Notes: generated by a model not told the origin, from the letters alone. Shown: positions 33,337 to 45,659, counted from the first letter of the stretch. The stretch is DNA of 64,000 bases from Cylindrobasidium torrendii FP15055 ss-10 (GCA_000934385.1 KN880497.1:1-64000), one strand, 5' to 3'. Translations and numbers: made by a program.

Positions 33337-34349
33337 AGCGTGTTGGTATATGATGATGGCGTGAGGGAGAGTGTGGGCCTAATTGACATTTTGTCACAAT
33401 GGCTGCATACACTGTCATTCCAAATGCTACCGCGTACATCAAGTGGGTTCCAACAACAAGGAAATGGAGGACCCGTTAACAAATACTTAAAATTCAAAGC
33501 CGCTCATTTTCTACAGGGCGATGTTGATGGAAGATTCAAAATGATCCATCGCATTTAGCGCAGTTGCACCATCACCGGTGTAGACGAATTGGAACTGTCC
33601 ATTTTCGATATCACGTGCTTTACTCAAACTTGGCAGGAAAAGTGTCACACAAAAAGAAGTGTCACTTCGTGTCACCTTTCCCAGCTGTTCTGACCCCTTT
33701 CAAACAACGACGAGAACCGTTTCTCGACGCCAGCGACTCCCCATCACACGTGAATACTAGGATTTCTTTATTAGGGAATTGCCATATTTTACCGCGTGGC
33801 ACATCGTTTTGTCCAGCGGGTTGCAAAGGTCGACAAATCAGCTTTTCGGACGGGAAACAAGTTGCCAAGATAGTGCGAGTTCACTTAATTTTGTGAACGA
33901 GCGTCTATAAGACGTCAAACAGTCAGACTTACGTTTGTCTGTTGTCCACTTTTAAATCCAATTCCCAAATCAGTTCAGTGTGCAGACTTGTTCCGCTCAA
34001 CTCCTCCCCTGGTAAACGGCCCAAGCATGTAGGCGCAAAAATAAAAGACCGAATAAATTGAGAAAGAAAACGAGGGCGCAAGCCACGGCAGACGTGCCAG
34101 TGCGTGTCTCCTACTTACTACAAAGCACCGCAGAAAACATTACTCGTACTACTTATGAGGGTCTAATCATATACAGAAAGCGGTCAGTACGCTGGTATCT
34201 GGTATCTCGAGTCAGTCAGTCAGTGAGGTTCAAGGGTCGTATGCGAATAGATAAATAAATACAAGAAAACGAAAGCAAATCGTCAAAGAAAAAGCAGGTT
34301 GTCATCTATTCACCCGGTCCAGGGAGGAGAAATGGAAGGGAAAACAAGT
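33337..34349. other. Gene-free stretch of 1 kb
   Basis: Contains two CACGTG E-box-like cores near 33613 and 33746, a GTGTCACACAAAAAGAAGTGTCAC-type imperfect repeat near 33640-33675, and a TCAGTCAGTCAGT run near 34205. No gene is supported. Confidence 0.5.
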
Positions 34350-35744
34350 TCACTTCTTGCTAAACAACTTCTCCTTGATACGCCTAACATGCCCGCGAAC
34401 ACCGCGCGACTTGGTATCTCTGTACTTGTACGCGTCGTCCGCAAGTGCCATCCGCATCTCCGTCTCCCCGCTAACCGAAAACCCTGGCCGCTGGGAATCC
34501 CGGCTACTCCTCCCACTGGGAGGAATGTAGCCGAATTCACCAGGCGTGTAGGCGATACTGGGGGTAGATCCGGCAACCGGGAGCGTTGCGCTGAAGACGT
34601 GGCTGTTGTAGGCCACGCGAGGACCTGCAGCGGCATCGAGCGACATGGGGCGTGCACGGTAGGCCACTGACGGCGGAGGACTTGGAGAATGGTCGAGCGA
34701 GCGACGGCCGGAGGCAGGCGAGCGCCGCATGACAGTTGAGTAGTAAGGACGCGAAATGTGCCCTGGGGGTATATTGCTGGAGCTCGAGGAATAGGAACGA
34801 TGATGGGCTTGCAGAACAGTGATGGGTATCGAGGTCGTGGACGAGAATGAAGAAGACTGGGGCGTGCGAACAGGCTGGGAATTGTGGCGACGGCTGTGAT
34901 GGCGAGACGAAGTCGTAAAAGCGGATGGCGGGTTTATGGGGCTGGGGCACGGAGGCGCTGACTTGCGTAGCTGACCCATTGCACCTTTGCGATGGAGGGT
35001 ACGACCATCGGCATCCCCCTGCTCTTCGAGTTCCAGCGACGTCTGGGATCCTGAAGCAATGGAAGCTAATTCCACGCGGAATGATGGCTGGGGACTGGTC
35101 GCGACGGTATCTGGGAAAGGCTGTGCAACACCAGCGTCGCCACTCGCGATGCCCGGAGGAGAGACACTGTTCTTCGTGTAGGGCTTGGGAGTCTGCCGTG
35201 CAATAAGTCAAAAGTGGCCAGAGCCCTAGCTCACTGCAAAACGCACCAATGAATCTGTGACAACATCGCAATCGGAAACAAGATCGACGCTCTCCGCGGA
35301 CGCAGAATCGTCCTCTACGTACGGAACCAAACGCAAAGGCGCTCCTTTATCCAGTGGCGAGGTTGTCCGGGACGAGCGCAACTTCCTGGGCGCATTCGGG
35401 ATACTGGAGATGGCCGATCTTGGATGCTTGGTGGCGTGGACGGTCACAAAATAGGCTTGCGACAACGAACTGACGGTCCATCTTCTGCGCGGTTGGCGGG
35501 CATCCGCGACGTCTGGTAGAGAAACAGGCTTGACGGCGCCCAAGGCGATGTCGTCGAAAACAATATCCGTGTGGGGTTGAACGAGATCTCGTAGCACCGG
35601 GAGAGAAACAGAGTTCTGTGGCCAATTAGCGCGAGTTCGCCGGCGACGAGCACAACGTACCTTGTTGAGCCTCTTGTCTTTGCATGCAAGGCGCTCCCGG
35701 GATGGCATGCTCAGCAGCGAAGTCGTCGTAATCGTAAAGGACAT
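34350..35744 (-). CDS. Hypothetical Ser/Pro/Arg-rich protein
   Basis: Three exons (35744-35661, 35615-35247, 35192-34350) give 431 residues in phase, with 45- and 54-nt introns. The protein is rich in Ser, Pro and Arg throughout and probably disordered. Repeated SPSPPPS- and SSSSS-like patches may be phosphorylated. The C terminus is a basic helix, GHVRRIKEKLFSKK, which could bind membranes or nucleic acid. No domain, signal peptide or membrane helix is visible. The first intron is frame-neutral. I do not recognise the family. Confidence 0.6.
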
Positions 35745-36303
35745 GGTAGCAAATCAAGAGCAGTTCGATCGGTATTCGTTAAGGGTCGTGAGAAGGTCGT
35801 CAATGTCGTGACAAAAGGCCGCGAGCGACTTCAAGGTCTTTTTAGCCTTTGTGGCTGGTGATGGTAAGTTCAAAGGCCCTTTTGTGATGATTTTACACGC
35901 GGCAGACGCACAATCGCCATTCCCAACAATGACGTTTCCCAGTTTGGACAGAAATTTGGGTCCAAACCCGAATGCATGCAGAATTTCATTTTTGACGCAA
36001 TTTTCGACCTTTAAGCCGATTTTCGCGCGGTCGAACCCAAATTTGGACACGAGTTTGGACAAGAAGTGTCCCAGAAGCGGCGCTTTTGGTTTGGACAAAA
36101 ACTGCCCCAATCGGGGATTTTTGGATACGACATTTGTAGGCATTGCCATTAGGGAGGGTGCTGTGGCCGTCCATCCCGAAGCCTCACTAAAGTCACGCTG
36201 CAAGATTCACACCGACATTGCGCTATTGCTCTTTGGTCACTGTCGCCATTGTACAATTTGGGTTGAACTACAAATACATCGCACTGCTCACACATATCTA
36301 ATC
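35745..36303. other. Spacer with repeated TTTGGACA words
   Basis: A 149-codon minus-strand frame (35754-36203) crosses this spacer, but it is driven by repeats encoding FLSK-like words, not a known domain. The repeats are listed separately. No promoter element is obvious for the Ser/Pro gene. Confidence 0.4.
35942..36116. repeat. Dispersed 9-mer repeats and small hairpins
   Basis: RTTTGGACA occurs at 35942, 36041, 36053 and 36089. The first copy faces an inverted GTCCAAAC at 35960-35967, making an 8-bp stem. CCCCAATCGGGG at 36105-36116 is a further short hairpin. The cluster may be a decayed repeat insertion. Confidence 0.6.
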
Positions 36304-38550
36304 CTAATTCCTGCTCGCCAGCGTCTGCACCTTGGCAATGATGGACTGAGGATCCAAGTTTTGGTACGGGATTTGTTCCCAGAGTCCACCGGAGCCTTCC
36401 TTCGTCGTACCGATGTATCCGTACTTGGGAGTGTACCCGCGCTCAATGAGCCAGGTGCCATACCTGATACCGAGCCCAGATTTTTGGTTCAAGGACTCAA
36501 CAACGAGAACGAACTTGGTCGCGCCAACCTTGGCAATGACCTATACTTGCCGTCAGTGTTGCCCTCGATGAACGTGCCATATCAAACATACTTGTTCATC
36601 GACGATGTTGAGTGTCGGCTTGTTGATGAGACCGACATCGAGCCCGGTTTCTCTGAGCCTCAAGACGGCGTCGACCGACCGATAGAGCATCTCTCCGAAG
36701 GACACAACATAACCTGCGCTACCCTCGATGATGACCTCGTCTTTTCCTGGGACAAACTCGTAGTTGTCGTCAAAGAATTTCGAACCGTCCGGTTTGAGAA
36801 TGAAAGGGACCTTGGAACGAGTCGAGAAGACAAATCGGATTCCACGCTCGAAGAAGACGCGCTTAATGACGGCGACCATTTGCGCAGGGTCAGCAGGGAA
36901 ATATAACCACGAGTTAACGTCCTGCAAGCCGTTGTCCCCGAAGAACGAGTTGACACCAAAGTGGCAAGTGTTGTCGGCCATCTCATCAACACCAGAGTGG
37001 GAGAAGTGGCAGAGCAAATTCGAATGGTTCAGGCGAGCCATAGTGATTTCCGAGATGACCTATTAGGTGCATCAGTATTGTCGGTGATTCCAGAAAGGTG
37101 TTTTTACCATCTCGATGAAAGCAGAGAATGTTGAGAAGACACCGAATTTGTCGTGGTCGAAGCCAAACCCAGCAGCAGCACTCAAGTTGCCCCGCTCCAT
37201 GATACCGGATGGAACGAACACTTCAGGATGCTTCTGGTGAATAACCTTGAGACCAGTCGAACCCTCGAGATCACTGTCGATAACCATGACCTTCTTAGCG
37301 GCCTCCTCCTTGCTCAAGCCGTCAAGAACCAGATTTACAGCCTCACCGAAGACTACACGATTAGCGCCAGTTTCCTTGGACGAGCCCGTATAGAGGTATG
37401 GCGAAGGGTTGGCCTTGATGTTGTTGAGAAGGTCACCGAAATTGGGATAACCGCGAGACTCGAGATACTTGATAGCAGATTTAACGGGGATCACATCGTG
37501 GCCATGGGTGCTGCCTTCAATGTCGGCGATGCCTGGAGCCATCAGACGCTTCGAGATGACGGCGGCAGGACCATCGTGGGAGACAACGCCGCTGACGGCA
37601 CCCCAAAGTGCGTCAAGATCCTCCCCTTGTACGGTGAAAACCTTAAGACCGTGACCCTCGAGTGTTTTCCCGACGTCGTAACCTGTCAGATATTCGGAGG
37701 GATGACCAGCAATTGTAACGTCGTTGTCGTCGATAAATAGCTTGACGTTGAGGCCTTGAGCAACTGCAAGGCGCGCGGCCTCGGCATCATTGCCCTCTTG
37801 TTGCGAGCCATCTGAACCGAGACAGACGACGTTTTTGTCCTTGTTTGCTAGGGCCACACCATTGACAAATGGCCTGGACGATTTAGCAGCGATACTTCGA
37901 CAGTTGTCGGAACACATACCACATGTGCCCAAGACGGCCAGATGAAAACTTGACTCCGGGGGTGAGGCCGAGTTCTGGGTGTCCAGGAAGCTTGGAGTTG
38001 GCCGCACGATAATTGAGGAGGTGCTCCGCTGGAAGGGAGCCCTCGAGCACGGAGAGAATGTATTGGGTCGCGACACGGTGGCCTGATTGTGCTCAGCCAT
38101 GAGAGTTGAGGTGGGAATGGGTGAGAATTCACCAGCTTCGTCAAATACAATTGGAACGAAAGAATCAGGAGAGTGGTTGAACATGGCTAGGAGCATGCAG
38201 ACTTCGGGGACGGTGTCATAAGCGCCGCCTTGGACTAAGTCAGTATCTGCCGAGTTCTACAAAGTGGGCATTTGTACCAGTATGTCCTGCAAGCCCTCTC
38301 GCAGAGCCGGTGGCAGTGAAAAGAACGATAGCCTGTGGGTTTGTTGGTATGCGCAATTGTGACGACTGGGTGAGGATGACATACATCGCGCAAAAGCTGG
38401 ACATTGGCCGCGAGATCTGCCTTCTCTTCAGCTGAAAGTGTGCCCTTCGAAGGGTCAAGCGAGAGTCTGTTTTCTGCATAAGCGGGGATCAGCAGCGAGG
38501 AGATGGGCACCGTACTTTTTGAACTGGGCGAGGTCGATAGGAAAGCTCAT
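36304..38550 (-). CDS. Transketolase-family thiamine diphosphate enzyme
   Basis: Eight exons (38550-38516, 38466-38385, 38332-38278, 38228-38133, 38082-37920, 37873-37108, 37059-36592, 36540-36304) give 633 residues. GLAGHTGGAYDT and GRLGHMW carry the conserved active-site His residues. LGSDGSQQEGNDAEA with FIDDNDVTIAGH is the cofactor-binding loop, with SDG where classical transketolases have GDG. DSDLEGSTGL supplies a candidate activating Glu. All three transketolase domains are present. The likely reaction is two-carbon ketol transfer. Divergence in the cofactor loop and the segment HSGVDEMADNTCHFG suggest a paralogue rather than the main pentose-phosphate enzyme. There is no PTS1, which argues against a dihydroxyacetone synthase. 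Confidence 0.85.
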
Positions 38551-38591
38551 GATGGTGTAGGTGAAGGGGACACAATGACGCAGCCTCCACA

Positions 38592-38598
38592 TTTATAG
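38592..38598 (-). promoter_or_regulatory. Putative TATA box of the transketolase-family gene
   Basis: Minus-strand ACTATAAATG lies about 42 bases before the ATG at 38550. Confidence 0.45.
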
Positions 38599-39292
38599 TA
38601 GATCGCTCGGGTATCGGAATTCATATCGCAAATTTCATTACATCGATGACAAGTGACTATGCTATGACGATGTAGGTTACGGTCCGGGGAGAGTGGGAAA
38701 ACCAAGACGCGTCGGCGCACCGCAGATATTCTCTGCGAAGTCGACGCGTATCTGATTCTTCATCTAGTGTATGATATTCAGATTGGGAATTGTAATTGAT
38801 AGTAATGTAGTGGAATCTGGCAGATGGGGTTAGCGTTGGACAAATGGAATAGAGGATGGAGGGAATCAGAGAACCGGAATCGACAGACAGACTCCTGGAT
38901 GGGAGCATGTTCGGACGGCACTTCCTAATTGCTTCGGTATGGGATCATCATTTACGGGGGAGAGAAAAAGTATACGCGGCGGGAAAGAGACGTGATACTC
39001 ACAATGAAATGGAGACGTTTTCTCGCGCCGGCCAAGGGTATGTACACATAGCTAGGGCTTGTATAGAAGCTTGTCAAGCATCACAGTCACAAGAAGATGG
39101 GCAGGACAGAGATAGTCGTAGTCCAGATGCAAGACGCGGTAAGAGATGAGGGAGACAGGCAACCGCAAAAAAGTCACATCAAATTGTCGATCACACGGCA
39201 TATCGGCAGCCCCGTATCTGGCTGTGCCTTCGCGCTAAGTACATGCTACTGTCACTCCACCATAAACCTCGCAGGCCTTGGCTCCTTGTACA
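38599..39292. other. Gene-free spacer between divergent genes
   Basis: Upstream regions of the transketolase-family gene and the AT-hook gene. Contains two similar words, GACGCGTCGGCGCACC and GTCGACGCGTATC, near 38706-38752. No credible open frame. Confidence 0.45.
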
Positions 39293-39300
39293 TATAAATA
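39293..39300 (+). promoter_or_regulatory. Putative TATA box of the AT-hook gene
   Basis: TATAAATA sits 123 bases before the ATG at 39423. Confidence 0.45.
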
Positions 39301-39422
39301 CCTGGACTTCTGTACATTCCTATCGCGCAACTAAAGGTGTTTACTATCGCCATAACGCTTCCTCAGGTGTGTTCTCAGCCACTAAGATGCGAGGTGGGTT
39401 CTGAATATTACATGCCACCAGC

Positions 39423-41397
39423 ATGAGCAGTGAACCTGCACAAGGGACCCAGAACGTCGTTTTTCAAACTGACACCATCGTCCCCGGTGATTCATCCGCC
39501 ATATCTACCCCGAAGCGCCGCCCAGGAAGGCCAAAAGGCAGTGGAAAGAAACAATATGCAGAGCCCAAGGTGAAGCGTCCAGTGGGAAGACCGCGCAAAG
39601 TGCGTTGCCTCTTGACTCCATGGAACACAAGCTAAGTCTCTATTTCTTAGGATGGCTTGCCTGCTGGATCCACAAATGGTGCACGATCCAGGAAGCCGGT
39701 GAGCTCGAGCTCATCGCCGCCTCGCGCGACCGTGGTAAGTGTACCCTCCTTTACTCGATGCTTCCAGCTCTTTATAACTTATTACCATTAGAGCGTCAAG
39801 CCTGTGTACGAGCACCTGCAGCCTGACTTCGACGGCGCAGACTGGCTCGTGATGTCTAACAACAAGCCAGCCGCGTTCATTGATACTCTTCTTGGCCTCC
39901 TCATCGCCCCCAACCCCGTTTCTCCAGCTGGCACAGTCGAGGATGCGTTCAAAACTCACTTAAACTCCCTGTCAACGAACAGTATCAACCAAAATATCCC
40001 ATCGCTCTATTCTGTCCTGCGCACCTTCTGGCTTCCTACATCTCCCAGCTACTTTTGCCTCACCGGTGCCAATGCTGTTCGACCCTTGCTTCAATTCCGA
40101 TTCCTCTATTGGGACCCACAACCACTTGTCTTCAACGGTGTCCCGTGTCCACATTGCGGAACGACACTGTCGAATCGAGGGCGCATTGCGTCCGGTCCCA
40201 TCAAGGTTTACGACCTCGAACAGCCCTTCTTTATCATCGGGTGTGAATATGTCTGCCAGAGTAACAACTGCGTCGCCGCTGTGGGTCCTGAAGGTCGCAA
40301 ATTCTCGAGCACAGACCCCGCCATATTTCGGTCACTTCCAAGCACGCTCGCAGACGAGTTTCCCGCCCGCTTACGGCACTATGAAAGTGACTTGGGAAGC
40401 AGCCCCGAGGTATGGAATTGGCAACCAAGGGGTGTCTCCAAGGGCCTTTGGAACATGGTGCAAGGGTCTCTCCGGTCTTGTGTTCGAAAAGAGGTCATCA
40501 TCCAAATTGTCAAGACTATCCAGCATGGACTTCCAGATGGTACCCCAGAACCACCCGCAGCGGTTCAACCGCTTGACCAACCGATGGTCGTGGCGGTGGT
40601 CGAAGAGGAGGATAGTCCGACGAATGATGAAATGATTCTCGCTGAAGACCCAGAGCCCATGGCGGATCAGATTCAAGAGCCGATGCCTATGGGGCATATC
40701 GAGGCAAGCGCTGCACCACCATGTTATCTCACAACTCACCCTGTGCGCACTGCAGCCCAGTTTTAAGGAATACTCGGCTGGCTGGAAGGTGCATATGTCG
40801 GATTCAGATTCGCAACCCTCACAAGCGACCACAACGCAAAGCACAGGGCCTTCGCTATCTCAGCCATCCTACATGTACTCAGTGGAGCCACCACCACCAC
40901 CACCACCACCACCGCAGCCTTCTCCGCCGACTACCGTTGCCCCAAGTGCTATGAGCTATCAACCATACTTCGCACCCCCACAGAATGGCGGGCCATCCAA
41001 CCCAACGACCACACCGCCGTCGATTCATGCACATCCCATGGCATCCTCCACACCTGCTTCGGACTCGTCGCATACTCCCGATGCCCCCGTCGGTTCAAAA
41101 CGTACATATCCTTTCGACGACAATTTGAACGTAGATATGCGGGCTCGACACACTCAGCCATATCAGCCGCCGCCTCCCCCGCCGCCGAGCCTTGCAGGGA
41201 CGCTCACCATGGTAGAAAGTCCGCCAAAGCGCGCCCCACGGCACTGCTCCAAATGCGGCTCAATGGAGTGCAAAGGCAAGGGCGGACGGACGTTTTGCCA
41301 GAATCCGTGTCGAGACTGTGGCAAGGTGGAATGTGTGGGGAGGGTCAGCCGGAAACAGGTATGTGCCAATCGTACATCGCTGAGCTGGGGGATGTAG
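39423..41397 (+). CDS. AT-hook / cysteine-cluster protein of unknown function
   Basis: Four exons (39423-39599, 39651-39734, 39792-40742, 40789-41397) give 606 residues. Two AT-hooks at the N terminus (RRPGRPKGSGKK, KRPVGRPRK) predict minor-groove DNA binding. The central domain contains FWLPTSPSYFCLTG, FLYWDPQPLVFNGVPCPHCG and GCEYVCQSNNC and resembles domains of the DUF6729 kind found in agaricomycetes, as far as I recall. A poly-Pro linker coded by CCA repeats follows. The C terminus is a Cys/His cluster (HCSKCGSMECKGKGGRTFC, then NPCRDCGKVEC) that likely binds zinc. The 46-nt last intron (40743-40788) joins the two long frames exactly in phase; without it the C-terminal cluster would be a separate gene. 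Confidence 0.7.
40883..40917 (+). repeat. CCA trinucleotide repeat encoding poly-Pro
   Basis: An uninterrupted run of CCA units inside the coding sequence of the AT-hook gene; a second CCG/CCC-rich poly-Pro run occurs near 41168-41190. Such repeats are prone to length change. Confidence 0.7.
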
Positions 41398-42832
41398 TCT
41401 ACAAGATGTACACACGGAGTTTCCGTTATTATTATTTGGATATGTAGGTGTATTTGTTTTGTACTGCAAGATAGTTTGTCGTCGGTTTTTTGGCGTTCTT
41501 GATTCAACCTCACATCGATGCTTTGATTCGTTCGAATACGGTTGCAGGGACGCGGGAAATATGCCTCTTTGAATGCAGCTTCGAACAACGGAAGAGTTCC
41601 TTCTTGACGAAGGAAGGCATAGGCTATGTACAAGTCGGTATGAATCACTCTCCAGAATGATTGACCTGGGGAGCTGCAAGGAGGCACTCTTCAATGTCGA
41701 TATCTGATCAAGATATTCGAACTCGCGTCCGGCCAATCCTCTACCATTTCGCTTCTCGAAGACACATGCTCAGGCTTGGCTGACCACCTCGGCATTGTAA
41801 ACTGAGGCTAGGATTCGCCGTCTTCGTAGATAACGGGCCTTACCTTCCGGGATATGCTAGAGTTCAATATTATCAACATGGTATGTCCATGAAGTCATCC
41901 TCAAGCCAAGACCTTGTGACGAATGATTTGCTATTGCGCCTCCCGGACATTGGGTGAGCATACAAACCTCCCAGACCTACGCGATAAGGCTCACAAAAGA
42001 CCTCGTGAATTTTCGTGCAGCACGCATGTACCAGGCCACCAGGGCAGTGTAGCTAGCGACGGCTGCAAGTCGCGCACAATGTGAACGCCATTCTCGAAAT
42101 TTGTACGCATGTGATGGGGAATGGCCCTCACCACTCACGACAGTGCACACAGCGGAAGACACTCGGGGAAAGCAGGCAGTATCACACCTTCAAGGACTTT
42201 TGTGACTGAATTGATTACATGCAGTCGAACATTTAGATGTGCACTTTTTCCTAGTGTAGCGACTCGTCCTCTGCATGCCAACTTTGATATCGACAATTGA
42301 GACATGATTTGCATACTGTGTAACGCAAAAGCTCATGGTTGTGACGATTACAGGACTGTAGGCGCGGAGAGAGGTCAACAGCCTCTATTGAAGCAATGAA
42401 TGCGACCATACAGATGAGTACCTGCAAGTGTGCTCGAGAAGAGACGAGGGGGACTCAACATGCGCCTGCCTATGGTCTCCCTTCATGGAGAACCGTGTGT
42501 AACCGTCGTAGCTGTAGGTATGTATGAGCCTCAATCGCCTCATTGGACTACTAGGCCGATAGCACCGTCTATGATGGGCCTGCCCCAAATGGAGTACCTC
42601 CGTATGGTGACTCCCACAAGGAAACAATGGAACCGCCACAACGCTTCTTTTGCTCACATGACCTTATGAACCTTCTCGGCCTGTATCTAACGCGTTCCTT
42701 ACCATGTATGGCAACGCTTCTGACCGTCCCTATCTTAATCGAGCTCGTGTATCCCGTTGCTTTACACACTAAGAGGTCCTATCTCGACGACAGCGACCTA
42801 AATGTCGCCATATTCTTCCCGGGATCCGCCTG
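41398..42832. other. Gene-free stretch of 1.4 kb
   Basis: Between the AT-hook gene and the first fungalysin. Open frames are short or run antisense to the preceding gene. It should contain the fungalysin upstream control region; no binding site can be named with confidence. Confidence 0.45.
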
Positions 42833-42840
42833 TATAAAAG
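42833..42840 (+). promoter_or_regulatory. TATA box of fungalysin gene 1
   Basis: TATAAAAG, 96 bases before the ATG at 42929. The second fungalysin gene has the identical octamer at nearly the same distance. Confidence 0.65.
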
Positions 42841-42928
42841 CTACTGAAGAACAGCGTCTTTCCTCAGGCTTCAGACCATCCGAGCTCCCTCCCATCGCCA
42901 CTTGCCAGCCAGCAGCCCAAGGACCAAC

Positions 42929-45086
42929 ATGCTTTCCTTCACTAAGCTTCTATCCTTCGTTCTTCTCGCCGTCTCGGCGGGAGCTACTCCTCTCGCGCCG
43001 AATGCCAAGCACGCAACCCACAGGAAGCGCGTTATTGGGCGTGGACTCGAGGTCGAAACCTACCACCCTTCGGTCTCTTACCAGGTATGCTTCTCAGGCT
43101 TCACCACCTTGAATAGTCTGCTAATAATTCCTAGACCTTCGGTGAGGGCAAGGAGAAGCCCGCCTCGTTCGGCCCTGCGACGCTCGAGGACGATACCGTC
43201 GCCACGGTTGCCACCGAGCTCGGCTTGGACGCTGGTAGCATCTCTTTCGCCAGTGGCTACGAGAAGGAAGAGGAAGGTGTTAGCTACGGCTATGTCAAGC
43301 AGGTCCATGTAAGAGCACTTATCACGCTTTCTATGATTCGCGATTTTGATTCTGGCATAGGATGGAATCGACTTCGTGAACGCTGTTGCCAATGTTGCCT
43401 TCAAGGACAACAAGGTCGTTGCCCTCGGCTCGTCTCTCGTTGACGCTTGTGAGCATCTCATGGAGTTTTGAAGAACATTTCTTGATGGTTTCCAGCCAAC
43501 ATCGCCGACTCGACCCCCAGCATTGCTGTCGAGGACGTCATCGCCGATGTCGAGGAGAAGCTCGATGGCAAGTTCAACGGCTACAAGTCTGTCTCGTACC
43601 TTGCCCGCGACGACGGCTCGATCGCTCTTACCCACGCCATCCAAATCCAGAACGAGGACGTCAACAGCTGGTACGAAGCATTCGTCGACGCCCACACCGG
43701 TGAACTCATCAATGTGATCGACTTCGTCAACGATCTTTCCGTAAGCAGCCATGTTCTCTCTCAATATTACATGCTCATTTGTAATAGTACCGCGTGCTCC
43801 CCATCTGGAAGCAGCAGCCTTCCGAGGGCATTGAGCTGCTCGTGAACCCAGAGATCACGGCTGCTTCGCCTAACGGCTGGGTGACCTCGAACACTACAGC
43901 GTTAGTCATCCATTGACAGTTCCATTGTTGTCACATGATCACTGACTGCGCTTTTTTATAGTGGCAACAACGTCGTCGCGTACAAGTCGTCGCAGTCGGC
44001 AGTCACCACCGGCTTCGACTACACTTACAGCACGAGTGCTGCCCCGAGCACTACCAACAACTTGAACGCTGCTCGCGTCAACTCGTTCTACATCATCAAC
44101 GCCTACCACGATATCCTCTACCTTTATGGATTCACTGAGGCCGCATACAACTTCCAAACCAACAACTTCGGCAAGGGAGGAGCTGCGAACGATCGTGTCC
44201 TGATGTCCGTGCAAGACAGGTGTGTTGAATTTTTTTGTGCTACGCGGTCCTTGCTCTAACTCCCATCCTAGCTCTGGAACCAACAACGCAAACTTCGCCA
44301 CCCCTCCCGATGGCCAATCCGGAACCTGCCGCATGTACATTTGGACCTACACCAGCCCGAACAGGGATGGTGATTTGGAGAACGACATCCCGGTCCACGA
44401 AGTCACCCACGGTCTCACCAACCGCGTGACTGGCGGAGGAACTGGCCGCTGCCTCCAGACCACCGAGGCTGGAGGTATGGGTGAAGGTTGGTCGGATGCT
44501 CTTGCATTGTGAGTTTCACACTTCCTAAGCCTCGAACTGTTACTCATATCCAATTTCAGCTGGACTGAGCAGACCACTGGAACTGTCAAGGACTTCACCA
44601 TGGGATCCTGGGTCGTCAACGATGCTGCGGGTATTCGCTCGTACCCTTACTCGACCAGCGCGTCCACCAACCCTCTCCGCTACTCGACCATCGCCAGCCT
44701 CAACGAGGTCCACGCTATCGGTGAGGTTTGGGCCAACCTGCTCATCAACGTCTACGCCGCTCTCATTGCCGAGCACGGCTTCTCCACCACCGCAAGGACT
44801 AATGCGTCTGGCTCTGAGGGTAACGTCGTCTGGCTCCGTCTCCTCGTCGACGCTCTCGCCCTCCAGCCTTGCAACCCCACTCGTACGTCGTTGATACATT
44901 ATTGCTAAGGTTCAATGTCTGATTTTCTCTGTAGTCCCCACCGCTCGCGATGCCTGGATCCAGGCTGACCAGAACCGCTACGCTGGTGCCAACAAGTGCC
45001 TGCTCTGGAAGGCGTTTGCAAGCCGTGGTCTTGGTGTTGGCGCCGCCAACCACGTCGACAGCACCGCCGTCCCCTCCGGCTGCTAG
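42929..45086 (+). CDS. Fungalysin extracellular metallopeptidase (M36), copy 1
   Basis: Nine exons (42929-43084, 43135-43308, 43361-43448, 43496-43740, 43788-43900, 43962-44219, 44272-44508, 44560-44882, 44935-45086) give 581 residues. A signal peptide ([21 protein letters not shown]) is followed by an FTP-type propeptide with [13 protein letters not shown]. The catalytic domain contains the zinc motif HEVTH, then GLTNR and the third ligand region [14 protein letters not shown]. The enzyme is secreted as a zymogen and degrades extracellular protein. It lies 573 bp upstream of a close paralogue on the same strand. The zinc site and C-terminal cysteines are intact, so it should be active. Confidence 0.95.
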
Positions 45087-45567
45087 ATACACAACTTATA
45101 AGTTGTGAACTAGGCGACAAGCCGAGTTGTTGGGCGGGAAATTTGTGTAAAATTTATTGGGTTTTTTGTTGTAACAATGTCGCAAATACTTTCTATTACA
45201 TTCAAGTTATAGAAGTATCAAAATGCAGTTCATTATCTGTGGATTATATGAAAGCCTGGTGGAAGTTATGACTTGTATTTGTCCAAGCTGAATACGCTGC
45301 AGAGTTTGTGTCATCACAATTGATGCTTTGCATGCGCTTTCAAATTTCATGTTTCGATCGCCTGGTCATGCTTGACCTCGAACCACGACGACTATACAAT
45401 TGGGCGCGAGGTACCCACGGGATACCATGGACAACCATCTAGCTTGGAAAAAAGAGTTCCTGTAAGTGTGCTCAAGGCAATTACAGGGCCCTTATGTGAG
45501 CATCTGTTCTGGATTGTTGCTGAGTTCTCGAGAGACGAGACGTATACGTAAAGTGTTTGGAGTGCCG
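45087..45567. other. Spacer between the tandem fungalysin genes
   Basis: Holds the 3' end of copy 1 and the promoter of copy 2. TTATTGGGTTTTTTGTTGTAACAATG near 45151 may belong to the 3' untranslated region. No open frame. Confidence 0.5.
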
Positions 45568-45575
45568 TATAAAAG
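45568..45575 (+). promoter_or_regulatory. TATA box of fungalysin gene 2
   Basis: TATAAAAG, 92 bases before the ATG at 45660, matching the arrangement in copy 1. Confidence 0.65.
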
Positions 45576-45659
45576 AGCGAAGGAAAATGGCTGCTCATCT
45601 GTTTGCGACCCCGACGGAACGTATTTCGTGCCCTAAATCATCTCTGGCCAAAACCCACC

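Noticed and set aside
34537..35271. Minus-strand frame of 244 codons overlapping the Ser/Pro-rich gene
   Set aside because: It is a second frame over the same exons and crosses a well-defined intron; the accepted model joins in phase through both introns.
35754..36203. Minus-strand frame of 149 codons with repeated FLSK
   Set aside because: The apparent protein repeats follow from DNA-level TTTGGACA repeats; no start context, intron or domain supports a gene.
41260..41736. Minus-strand frames overlapping the 3' end of the AT-hook gene
   Set aside because: The Cys/His cluster on the plus strand is the coherent reading; the antisense frames are its complement plus spacer.
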